This document shows, piece by piece, positions 23,201-32,300 of a stretch of DNA of 64,000 nucleotides. Origin of the DNA: Limnomonas spitsbergensis (lineage: Eukaryota > Chlorophyta > Chlorophyceae > Chlamydomonadales); NCBI GenBank assembly GCA_037349105.1, contig JAYJMM010000069.1, forward strand, positions 62,001-126,000. The letters are read 5' to 3'. A program made the translations under genes and the position numbers. The notes beneath the pieces are model-generated. The model had not been told where the DNA came from and did not search any database. It was given only the letters and a program-made list of their open reading frames with translations. Position 1 is the first letter of the stretch. Each line of letters opens with the position of its first letter.

Positions 23201-23891
23201 TCACTTGGCCTCTGGATGAAGACTGCACGACTTGACGGTTGTGGCCACCATTCTGGCCCTGCTGTCCATGCTGCCCTTGCTGTCTCTGAAGTCCCAGCTG
23301 GCAGCCCCGCTGTGTCTGCTGCCCCTACAGCACTACATGTCCTTGCTGCTCCAGCCAGGGTAACCCGGTACGGAAATACGGTACGGTCATACGGTACGGT
23401 ACGGGTACGGTACGGTACGGGATTTTTGGATGGGCTAGTCAGAAAATGGACAATACGGTAGTTCCGAGCGGTACGGTACGGCCAAATGGTACGGATACGG
23501 TACGGGTTTTTTCGCCAATACGGCCGTACTGTGTTACCCTGGCTCCAGCTGACCCGACATGGCCAAACGAGGCTAGTCTTGCAGATGTGGGCCAGTAAAG
23601 CTGGAAGTGAGCTGGCCAAAAAGACATGAGGGCAGCGAAGAGGCTCTTCACTGCCTCCCTAGCGGTTGACCTGAAGCCCGTGGTTGAGGCAGCGTCCAGA
23701 ATTCTGGCATCCACGAACTTCTGATCAACTAGCTCGTCCGCTGTTTCTCCAGGCGGGATGCATCTTGCCGAGCCCAGCGGTATGACGAAATTCTGGTTGC
23801 GCAAGGTTCTGACACTGCTGGCAGTAGACATGGGCTGATGTAGATGCGAGGCTAAGATGCCACTAAGCTCCTGGCTACTTTGCTCGTCCAT
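20280..23891 (-). CDS. Unrecognised multi-exon gene, disrupted by a MITE
   Basis: Exons are 23891-22585 (containing a hAT MITE), 21067-20580 and 20436-20280. Donors are GTAAGT, GTACCA and GTAAGA, acceptors are TATGAAG and ACATAG, and phases agree. The product starts MDEQSSQELSGILASHLHQ. After a low-complexity stretch it has YFCRCCVQMQNGCPGAC followed about 20 residues later by FNGDCQH, a Cys/His array reminiscent of FLYWCH/GCM-like zinc fingers of transposase relatives. Next come HKDDVLSLILLSKDLAEQD, a segment ending in HGWYIDTVGG, an acidic LRIYDDDVKTMEELEEMACP, and a coiled-looking VEQQAKEDEVRAVVRQALHL. Removing the MITE and one target-site copy restores a single frame through exon 1. With the MITE the frame shifts by two, so this copy is probably broken. 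A related start exists at 54704. Function unknown. Confidence 0.5.
21085..22390. repeat. 179-bp satellite, about 7 copies, two alternating variants
   Basis: The word GATAAATTCTGACAAA recurs at steps of exactly 179 bp (21271, 21450, 21629, 21808, 21987, 22166), with diverged copies at both ends. Two unit types differ at one spot: AAGGGCAGGCACGCAACATG versus TCATCGCAAGCAAGCAGCAG. Units at 21629 and 21987 are of the second type, and 21808 between them is of the first. The array fills most of the intron between exons 21067-20580 and 23891-22585 of the minus-strand gene. Confidence 0.95.
22391..22584. other. Intron remainder after the 179-bp array
   Basis: This is the 5' part of the intron (minus strand). 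It contains GCACCAGGCCCCCACGGCCA, also seen in similar form near 42608 in an LCB2 intron, so a dispersed repeat fragment is likely. Confidence 0.4.
23356..23541. mobile_element. hAT-type MITE, 186 bp, with 8-bp target site duplication
   Basis: The ends are CAGGGTAACCCGGTACGG and, on the other strand, CAGGGTAACACAGTACGG, which are terminal inverted repeats with two mismatches in 18. They are flanked on both sides by GCTCCAGC (23348-23355 and 23542-23549), an 8-bp target duplication. Termini starting CAG and an 8-bp duplication are hallmarks of hAT transposons. The inside is rich in TACGG/GTACG words and has no ORF of its own. It sits inside exon 1 of the minus-strand gene and shifts the frame by 194 nt (two bases modulo three). 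Confidence 0.9.
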
Positions 23892-24480
23892 CGTTATCCG
23901 GTGCGAAATCAGGTGGGCGCTAGCGATTAGCCTCAGGCTGCGGACCCCGATTTAACAGGATACCAAATTGCATAAGGGGAACACGATTCTGCGATATGAA
24001 AAGTTGTGAGACTCAGCGACATGTACCTTTCATTCATGGTGATTTCATACCTGGCGTTCTTGACAGGGGGCATAAGCCATGAATCAGCCGGTGGCGCATA
24101 TGCAAGATCCTGCAGATCCTATGCGGCACATACAACCAGGAACCATGATTGTGCATTCCTGATGTGAGCTGAACATCCTCATCTATCCGCGAGCTCATCT
24201 CGGCCAGTTACGGTGAGAGTGCATAAGAGCTCCGGATCAGATGGCATGGTGACACACACGCGAAGACAATCTGCCGTTTGGTCAAAGCCGTGTTCTAGAT
24301 GTCGCCGAAAAAGTCCGAATGGCTTAACGCACTATCCGCAACCTAGAGGAGGAGAATCCTTCATCCATTGGCATGTCACAACGGGCCGTTGAAAATGGAA
24401 TACCCAAGACGAATCACGCAAAGGATCCCGTGGGCGGTGTTTAGATATCGGGTTGATTCTAGGAACACCTCATCTCCGTG
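23892..24480. other. Upstream region of the minus-strand gene, no supported CDS
   Basis: The promoter and 5' UTR of the 23.9-kb gene would lie here. I see no defined promoter element and no coding region. Confidence 0.3.
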
Positions 24481-24545
24481 AAAGAAAGAAAGAAAACGCC
24501 TGAGCGTGGCTTGAGGAATACGGGATTTGAAATGCCGTATTCCGT
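24481..24545 (+). repeat. 65-bp dispersed repeat, copy 2
   Basis: This is nearly identical to 26466-26530 in the same orientation and to 7689-7760 inverted. It starts with a GAAAGAAAGAAA run and ends AAATGCCGTA. With copy 3 it forms direct repeats 1.98 kb apart. Confidence 0.85.
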
Positions 24546-25396
24546 GCAAAGAAACCTCTGTTTTGACATGTACCGCCGGCACGGGGAGATTTGCGTGTGA
24601 TGCAGGTTGGTGGAGCGACGTGCGGGGCTGGACTGGGCGCTTCGTTTTAGTTACGTTACGTCGTGTCTGTATACTTATCCGGACGAACGGAGGAAAGACG
24701 TCGCCCAAATATAGGGAGGGATGCATGAGGAGAATGTGAGAGGGGCGAAGGACGCAAGAACATGGGGATCCCTTGTGATCCTGAAAATGCAGCCGAGGTG
24801 GACAGTGTTCTGAAATTTGAATGTAAGGTCATGCATGTTTGGTTGGGGAGGATGTCGAAATCTTTGTGTAAGTTGTAAAGAAAAGATGGAGTGGATGTAA
24901 GGCGGGTTGAGAATGGCGGTATTTTGGGGCTATGCTTAACGCGTGGCTGTGTAGGGCTAGTAGGGAATGACTAGGGTCAATGTTAGCTACAATGCCTTGG
25001 CCTGGGATTGGTGCAGCCATGCCATTGGCAGGTACATGGAATCCGGCGATGTAGTAATGTGGCAAAGTCGCAGCATGAAATAAAACAGCATGAACGAGGA
25101 ACCACTCTGGCTTAACTACACTGTGTATTCTTGAAGTTGAGTGACATAAGTGTTGCTAGCGACGAGGTAAAGTATGGGTATGACAGATCACCCCTTCAAT
25201 CATGTGGGAGACACAAAGCCCAGTTGGCAACTATAATGAAGGTAGGAAGACAAAACATGGCACTTCCCAAGAATCCTGTACAAAAAGATAAGAATGTGAA
25301 TATTTGTTTGGGCACACCCAAGCACACATTACACGAGCTGTGTTTTCACTCTCAAGAGCACGTCAAATTTTCAGAGTTGAAATTATAGACACTCAC
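24546..25396. other. Stretch without a supported gene; contains a dispersed repeat
   Basis: The part at about 24950-25055 shares TAGGGAATGACTA, CCATGCCAT and CATGGAA(T/C)CCGG words in the same order with 57430-57540, so it is a dispersed repeat. No coding region is supported. Confidence 0.4.
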
Positions 25397-25744
25397 TTAA
25401 CGCGAGCTCCATGCCCAAGCATGGCGATGCGATTGATGGCATCTGCGCTGCCCATAATAGGGTGCGTGCAGCCAGCGACCACCTCGGGCCAAGACTTGCA
25501 GCTTGGTGGTGAACTTGTTCTTGTCCGTAGCTGGCCCCATCTGGAGGACCACATACTCATCATCTGCAGATATAGAATAAAACATTACGCGAATACAACA
25601 TTAGGCTGGGAGAGCAACGCACTGGTAGGACTAACCTGCTGGTGCCGCTTGCTTTGACGAGCCTGAGCTCGGTTGGCCACACTCTCCTTCCGGGGCACCC
25701 CGCTTGCTCGAAACAGAGCCAAATGAAAACTTTGTGTTGCTCAT
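25397..25744 (-). pseudogene. Possible two-exon gene end with a frameshift
   Basis: Candidate exons are 25744-25636 (starting at ATG, ending before GTTAGT) and 25563-25397 (after CTGCAG, ending before GTGAGT). Read in phase they give MSNTKFSFGSVSSKRG and then DDEYVVLQMGPATDKNKF with codon-like GC3. After LQVLA the good codon pattern moves to another frame, which reads EVVAGCTHPIMGSADAINR and IAMLGHGAR up to the donor. One extra C near CTTGGCCCGAGG would explain the shift. This may be a sequencing slip or a decayed gene. The family is not recognised. Confidence 0.3.
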
Positions 25745-26199
25745 CTCGCTGCCACTGCCAACAGATTACACACACGCCGTTTTGTTGTCGGGAAATAAAA
25801 AGTAAGAGCGATCTGCATGCCAGGTGCCAGGCGTGTTTTTATGCCTTCTGACTGCACCGAATCTTGGACTCATCCTACTCGTCGAGGACAGATTGCATCT
25901 CGTCAACTACGAGGATCTTCATGTCCACGACGTTTCGCTACAATCTCGAGGCAGGGCTAGCACTGAAATAACCTCATGTCCTTGTGCCTTCCAATGCCAC
26001 GTCAGTCAAACGCCGCTTCGGTTAGCATCGAGGCCAACGTTAGAAAAGAAAAGAAAAGAGAACGCCGATGCGGCGTGGATTTTGGGAAGTACAGGTTGAC
26101 GAGACGCCCAAGCCCCGGTCTGTATACCCTTAAAGGGAGAAAGGGGCTATGGCGGGTCAGTGAGAACAGGGGGAGATGCTGGACGGCAGTCGGGTGGAC

Positions 26200-26360
26200 T
26201 GTTTTCAAGGTAACGGCGAAGTCGAAGAATGGGATAGGCATCACATGGAGAGTTCCAATGATGCCTAGGGTCACTGTACTGACGGCCCAGGACGCATTGT
26301 AGTACTCTCCAGGCACATCGTGGCCTCTCATGTTCAGGATGACGCAGGATGACACATTCT
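26200..26360 (-). CDS. Possible exon with a membrane-like segment
   Basis: One minus frame reads SSCVILNMRGHDVPGEYYN and then ASWAVSTVTLGIIGTLHVMP with high GC at third positions and a hydrophobic stretch long enough to cross a membrane. An acceptor-like TACGGCAG precedes it. The 3' boundary is unclear. It could belong upstream of the exons at 25.4-25.7 kb on the same strand. Weakly supported. Confidence 0.25.
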
Positions 26361-26465
26361 GCCGTACCGGAAGCTGCCAAATGACACTAAGTTAGCGACG
26401 TTTTTTTGTTGTAGTTGGAATAATGTAAGCTAGCTAACGCAAATCTAACATGTAAGAATCTTCAT

Positions 26466-26530
26466 CTCGAAAGAAAGAAAGAAAACGCCTGAGCGTGGCT
26501 TGAGGAATACGGGATTTTAAATGCCATACA
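26466..26530 (+). repeat. 65-bp dispersed repeat, copy 3
   Basis: This copy has the same order of words as the other two (GAAAGAAAGAAA, AACGCCTGAGCGTGGCTTGA, GGAATACGGGATTT) and lies about 300 bp upstream of the AT-hook gene. A strongly diverged relative may lie at 29770-29832. Confidence 0.85.
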
Positions 26531-26634
26531 CCGGAAACTTAGCACAGTCTTGACATTGCCCCCTTTGGTCTCGGAGCTAAATGCGTCTGCGTCATACGTC
26601 ACGTCATGGCGCGGGGTTCGGCAGGACGCACAGT

Positions 26635-26722
26635 ATACAGATTGAATATATATTGTGACGTATATATCAGTATACCGGTATACAGATTGAATATATATTG
26701 TGACGTATATATTTATTGAGCC
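26635..26722. repeat. Tandem duplication of about 48 bp
   Basis: TATACAGATTGAATATATAT followed by TGTGACGTATATAT occurs twice back to back about 50 bp apart, upstream of the AT-hook gene. The repeats are AT-rich and could lie in its promoter, though no element is recognised. Confidence 0.8.
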
Positions 26723-26827
26723 ATTCATAAAATAAGCACTCGTCGCGAACTTCTCGACAGCGGCAGAGTTCTGTGCGGGGCGGCCCCTCGAGTGGGGATT
26801 CTCCAGCTGGTCCATTCTCATTCTGTA

Positions 26828-27865
26828 ATGTTCAGAGCGCGTGGACGGCCTCGCAAGTATCCTCGAGTCGACGATGCCGTCCAACAATCGCGTGTAAATG
26901 TGATGATGATTCAAGCCCAGCTTCAGCTGAAGCAGCGACGCCTCGAGTACGACGAGGCCAACGCTTTGCATGAGGTCTTACTAAAAAGGATCGCCACGCT
27001 CGAGGCCATCATCTCTTGCTCAGCAAACAACGGGGAGGAGAGCGAAATCAGTGTCATCCATGACGTGGAGAGAAGGAGTCGAGCCATCCCTAGATCACCT
27101 TGCGAGGTCGAACTCGAATTTTCGCCGTCCACCCTCTCCATGCATTACGAAGCTTTGCCCGACAATTTAAGCTTTTACTCTGATGAGCTGCTCCAGCGAA
27201 TGACAAACATGAATCTTGGAGACTCGACAGCTATCTTCAAAGGATACATTGCGAGGTGAGTGGGTAGTCGCTGACACACTACCGGTATCTGACAGACTTT
27301 GCCCATCCGTTAGCACCCAAGCTTGAACAACTATGCATAGGCACCCATGCATGAACAGCCATGCACATGAACTCATGCCTGAAGACCTGTGCATACCGGT
27401 AAGCCCTGATGCATTGGCACCTTTCCATGAGGACCCATGCTTCAGCACCCATGCACACACGCTCATGCACAAACTCCCGTGTGTGAACAAATAAGGAACT
27501 TACGCCTGGACATGAAGCGCAGAAGATTGCCATGTGAAGCTACCCTAAACACATCTGTCCGTCTACCCATACCCCCCTGTGCCCTCTCCCCCCTTGATTT
27601 TCCTGATTGAAGATTTCATTTCGGCCCTGCACCCCCTCCGTCGCATGCCCCTTTCAGCGTTCATGGCTTGATCGTCACCGTTGGTTGCCACGGTCGGACG
27701 CCGGCGACGACAGGCATGCACGATGAGCTTTCGCGCCATGTCACCAAGTACTTCCACTTCAGGATAGCGCAGGGCTTCACTAGTGAAAATGTTATTAAAC
27801 GACAGAGGCGCCTCAACCTGATGACAGGCGTTGAGGAGGAGGCACCGCCAGGTGCGGCGGTGTAA
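26828..27865 (+). CDS. AT-hook, coiled-coil protein (two exons), putative DNA-binding
   Basis: Exons are 26828-27255 and 27658-27865, joined in phase (AG before GTGAGT, then C after CTTTCAG), with stop TAA at 27863-27865. The product is about 211 residues. It opens MFRARGRPRKYPR. The RGRPRK core is an AT-hook, a motif that binds the minor groove of AT-rich DNA. A helical, Gln/Leu/Glu-rich part follows (QAQLQLKQRRLEYDEANALH, then EVLLKRIATLEAI) and looks like a coiled coil. A polar linker leads to a conserved-looking end with SFYSDELLQRMTNMNLGD, FKGYIA, GLIVTVG and a C-terminal KRQRRLNLMTG. The layout suggests a small nuclear regulator, but I cannot name the family. The start is the first ATG in frame before the AT-hook. 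Confidence 0.65.
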
Positions 27866-29082
27866 GATTTTTACAAAAGATTTGAGTGGGCTGCTTGAAC
27901 AAGTATTGACGGATTATGGCGAGTCAGGATCGATAGGTGACCTTGACTCCCCACAATATAGATGAACAGATTGTTTGAAAAAGTGTGAAGGTGCGCATCA
28001 AAGGATAGGAGCCATGAGGCGCAGATGAATGGGTCCTGCCATGAAACCATGATGGAAAGTGTTGAACTCGCTTGGCACTCTGGGTTTAGTTCTGGGCACA
28101 GTAGTTCCTCCTAGAGCCTTGTTTTCTTGGCGCAGCAAGCCCTATTCCTTGGGTCTCAGGCCGGTCATGCTTTGGTCCCAATCTCCCCTATGTTGGCGTC
28201 CCCTTTTAACACTCCTGCCCCCTCCAAATGATGGTATAGTACGCACCAAATTGCGGCAAAATTGGCGGGGTCCAATTACGTGGCAGGGGCCGTCATGGCA
28301 TTTACATGGCATATAAAGTGGCAGACATAAAAGCAGTTTGAAAATATAGCATAAAACAGATGCGCGCAGGAGTATGTCTTTCTTTTACCAGCTGCTGCAG
28401 TTGGGCGTAGGCAGCAGCTTACTAAAACAGCAGAGGGAGCGCTGTCGCGCGGAATGAGTTCCAGGTTTTACGTTTCATGCGCACCAACCGTCCTTTAAGA
28501 GGCGGGGGGGGACCTTGGAAAATACGCACAGCTACTTTCCTGGGAAGGGTGGCTTGGCAAAATGCCATGTTGGACACTCAATAAAAAGATAATAAGTACT
28601 TGCTATTTTTTTGTCTGTTTTCACAATGTCAGCGGACCCTGCCATAACTGGGTGCATTGTGACATAAACTTGACCGGCAAACTGCCGGCTGCCTTGGCAG
28701 CAGTGATTGCCGCACTAGGCCGTTTGAGCTGTAGGCTGGGTGGTAGCTGAATTGTAGCGGAGGCACCCTTGAGGAAAGTGTAGATAGTATATGAATTGTA
28801 GCTGAAACACCCTGATGTATACAGGGGTTGGTAGATGAATTGTAGCTGACACACCGTTGAGTGGACAGGGGTTGGCAGGGTCTTCACTAAAGAACCTTCC
28901 ACTCTGGATTTTGGAATTGGGGCGTAGCTGGTGCCTGGTGGAAATATCTGACAGTTTGGAAATATCTGACAGTTTGGCCTCGGCCCAGGCTGCACTGTTT
29001 CCTTCTGCCTTCTGCCCTTATAGGGGCGTAGCTCTCGTTATGTGTCCTTCTTGAACCCAGCCCAAGCCTCTGCCTTTGCCCC
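27866..29082. other. Spacer with GTAGCTGAA-type short repeats, no supported CDS
   Basis: Between 28736 and 28860 the word GAATTGTAGCTGA and close variants recur with GTTG and CACCC words between. Similar GTAGCTGAA words occur near 5860, 7040, 8975, 9330 and 38710-38900. GGAAATATCTGACAGTTT is tandemly duplicated near 28940. Coding frames are not convincing, although a 5' exon of the next gene could be hidden here. Confidence 0.4.
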
Positions 29083-29262
29083 TGCTTGCCCGCCTACCTA
29101 CCTGCCTGCTTGTTTGCCTGCCTGCTTGCTTGCTTGCTTGCCCGCCTACCTGCTTGTTTGCCTGCCTGCTTGCTTGCTTGCCCGCCTACCTGCCTGCCTA
29201 CCTGCTTGCTTGCCTGCCTGCCTGCTTGCTTGCTTGCCTGCCTTCCTGCCTGCCTCATAGGA
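29083..29262. repeat. CTTG/CCTG/CTAC tetranucleotide microsatellite
   Basis: This is about 180 bp of (TGCC)(TGCT)(TACC)-type units. It directly precedes the acceptor of the decayed exon copy at 29266 and serves as its pyrimidine tract on the plus strand. Confidence 0.95.
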
Positions 29263-29265
29263 TGG

Positions 29266-29327
29266 TACCAACAAGTGGCCGATCTGATCCCTATGGACAA
29301 GAATCTGGCAGCCTTCTTCAGGACAAC
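29266..29327 (+). pseudogene. Exon echo: partial copy of exon 29392-29522
   Basis: CATAGGATGGTACC(A/G)ACAAG and the following 60 nt are repeated 126 bp upstream of the real exon with only a few changes. The copy includes the acceptor AG. It breaks off where the true exon continues AGAGCGGGAACCAC, and has no good donor there. Confidence 0.8.
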
Positions 29328-29391
29328 CACGCCTATTTTATTTCTTTCAACCGAGCCATTGTCGCCGTCCACCTGCTTGCCTGCCTCATAG

Positions 29392-32300
29392 GATGGTACC
29401 GACAAGTGGCCGATCTGATCCCTATGGACAGGAATCTGGCAGCCTTCTTCAGAGCGGGAACCACAATGTTCACTGGCCTGTTCAAGGAAGCCAGGCCCAC
29501 AGTCAAGGAGCATGTTCAGGAGGTATGATGTTCCCGAATGACCTGAATCACCCGAATAGGAAACACCGAGTTAGTGGGAAGGCTAGGCCCACCGTGTAGG
29601 GAGCATACTAGCATAGGAGCTCAATCCATGTCAATGTGTGCTGTATCATGCTACCTTGGTAGTGCAATCCGGATGCTGCTTTGCCGTATCGAGCTACTGT
29701 GTTAAGGAGCATGTTAGCAGGACAGGGATGCAGCAGGGTGAGGAGCGGATGATCCTCTTTGAAGCTAGGGAAAGGAAACGCGCTTCCGTTAGCGTGGATT
29801 GAGGAGTATGGCACTGGCTGGACATGCCGTGTTTTGTTGTATTTTCATATTTTTGAGTGATCAAGACTTCAGAAAGTTACATGGGTATGGGGACTGAGGC
29901 GCCGAGCATGTGGAGGGTGTCATATGGGCAGGCTACTGCCCGCTGCCCTGCCACTCACTACTCTATCTGTGGCGCAGATTTGTCAAGCCATCAAGACCAC
30001 GGACCGGAATTACGGTATCGGGACTGAGGCGCAGCATGTGGAGAGCGTGGTGCTGCTGGACAAGGCACTGGCGAAATACCAGCGGTGGGTGCCCCATGCA
30101 CTGTTGTTGAACAAGACTCTGTAGAGTGCGGTGGGTACCCATGCACTGTTGTTGAACAAGGTGATATGGAGGTACCAACTGTGGATGTCCCACTGCCCCT
30201 GCACTGCTCTTGAACAGTGGCCAGGCGATAGGGCGGTACCAACTGTGGTGTCCCTCCCGTGGATAACAAAAGGTCGTCTGCTGTGCACCGAATAGATGTA
30301 CGGGCAAGTCTGATATTTGCATTGTTTACCTCACGCACCCTAATCCCTGAACCCTGTGTGGAGCGGCCTGAGCAATGTCATGTACCCTAAACCCAGAATC
30401 CTGTGCGCAGCGGCCTGAGCAACGTCATTTACCCTAAACCCTGAACCCTGTGCGCAGCGGCCTGAGCAACCTCACGTACCCTAAACCCTGAACCCTGTGC
30501 GCAGCGGCCTGAGCAACCTCACGTACCCTAAACCCTGAACCCTGTGCGCAGCGGCCTGAGCAACCTCACGTACCCTAAACCCTGAACCCTGTGCGCAGCG
30601 GCCTGAGCAACGTCATGTACCCTAAACCCTGAACCCTGTGCGCAGCGGCCTGAGCAACCTCACGTACCCTAAACCCAGAACCCTGTGCGCAGCGGCCTGA
30701 GCAACCTCACGTACCCTAAACCCTGAACCCTGTACGCAGCGGCCTGAGCAACCTCACGTACCCTAAACCCTGAACCCTGTGCGCAGCGGCCTGAGCAACC
30801 TCACGTACCTTAAACCCTGAACCCTGTGCGCAGCGGCCTGAGCAACCTCACGTACCCTAAACCCTGAACCCTGTGCGCAGCGGCCTGAGCAACCTCACGC
30901 ACCCTAAACCCAGAACCCTGTGCGCAGCGGCCTGAGCAACCTCACGTACCCTAAACCCTAAACCCTGAACCCTGTGCGCAGCGGCCTGAGCAACCTCACG
31001 TACCCTAAACCCTGAACCCTGTGCACAGCGGCCTGAGCAACCTCACGTACCCTAAACCCAGAACCCTGTGCGCAGCGGCCTGAGCAACGTCATGTACCCT
31101 AAACCCTGAACCCTGTGCGCAGCGGCTTGAGCAACCTCACGTACCCTAAACCCAGAACCCTGTGCGCAGCGGCCTGAGCAACCTCACGTACCCTAAACCC
31201 TGAACCCTGTGCGCAGCGGCCTGAGCAACCTCACGTACCTTAAACCCTGAACCCTGTGCGCAGCGGCCTGAGCAACCTCACGTACCCTAAACCCTGAACC
31301 CTGTGCGCAGCGGCCTGAGCAACCTCACGTACCCTAAACCCTGAACCCTGTGCGCAGCGGCCTGAGCAACGTCATGTACCCTAAACCCTGAACCCTGTGC
31401 GCAGCGGCCTGAGCAACCTCACGTACCCTAAACCCAGAACCATGTGCGCAGCGGCCTGAGCAACCTCACGTACCCTAAACCCTGAACCCTGTACGCAGCG
31501 GCCTGAGCAACCTCACGTACCCTAAACCCTGAACCCTGTGCGCAGCGGCCTGAGCAACCTCACGTACCCTAAACCCTGAACCCTGTGCGCAGCGGCCTGA
31601 GCAACCTCACGTACCCTAAACCCTGAACCCTGTGCGCAGCGGCCTGAGCAACCTCACGTACCCTAAACCCTGAACCCTGTGCGCAGCGGCCTGAGCAACC
31701 TCACGCACCCTAAACCCAGAACCCTGTGCGCAGCGGCCTGAGCAACCTCACGTACCCTAAACCCTAAACCCTGAACCCTGTGCGCAGCGGCCTGAGCAAC
31801 CTCACGTACCCTAAACCCTGAACCCTGTGCACAGCGGCCTGAGCAACCTCACGTACCCTAAACCCAGAACCCTGTGCGCAGCGGCCTGAGCAACGTCATG
31901 TACCCTAAACCCTGAACCCTGTGCGCAGCGGCTTGAGCAACCTCACGTACCCTAAACCCAGAACCCTGTGCGCAGCGGCCTGAGCAACCTCACGTACCCT
32001 AAACCCTGAACCCTGTGCGCAGCGGCCTGAGCAACCTCACGTACCTTAAACCCTGAACCCTGTGCGCAGCGGCCTGAGCAACCTCACGTACCCTAAACCC
32101 TGAACCCTGTGCGCAGCGGCCTGAGCAACCTCACGTACCCTAAACCCTGAACCCTGTGCGCAGCGGCCTGAGCAACCTCACGCACCCTAAACCCAGAACC
32201 CTGTGCGCAGCGGCCTGAGCAACCTCACGTACCCTAAACCCTAAACCCTGAACCCTGTGCGCAGCGGCCTGAGCAACCTCACGTACCCTAAACCCTGAAC

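Noticed and set aside
23010..23461. Plus-strand ORFs opposite the 22.6-23.9 kb gene
   Set aside because: They are shadow frames. The MITE analysis shows that the minus frame is the coding one.
29042..29260. Cysteine/leucine-rich ORF (LPACLLACLPAC)
   Set aside because: It is a tetranucleotide microsatellite.
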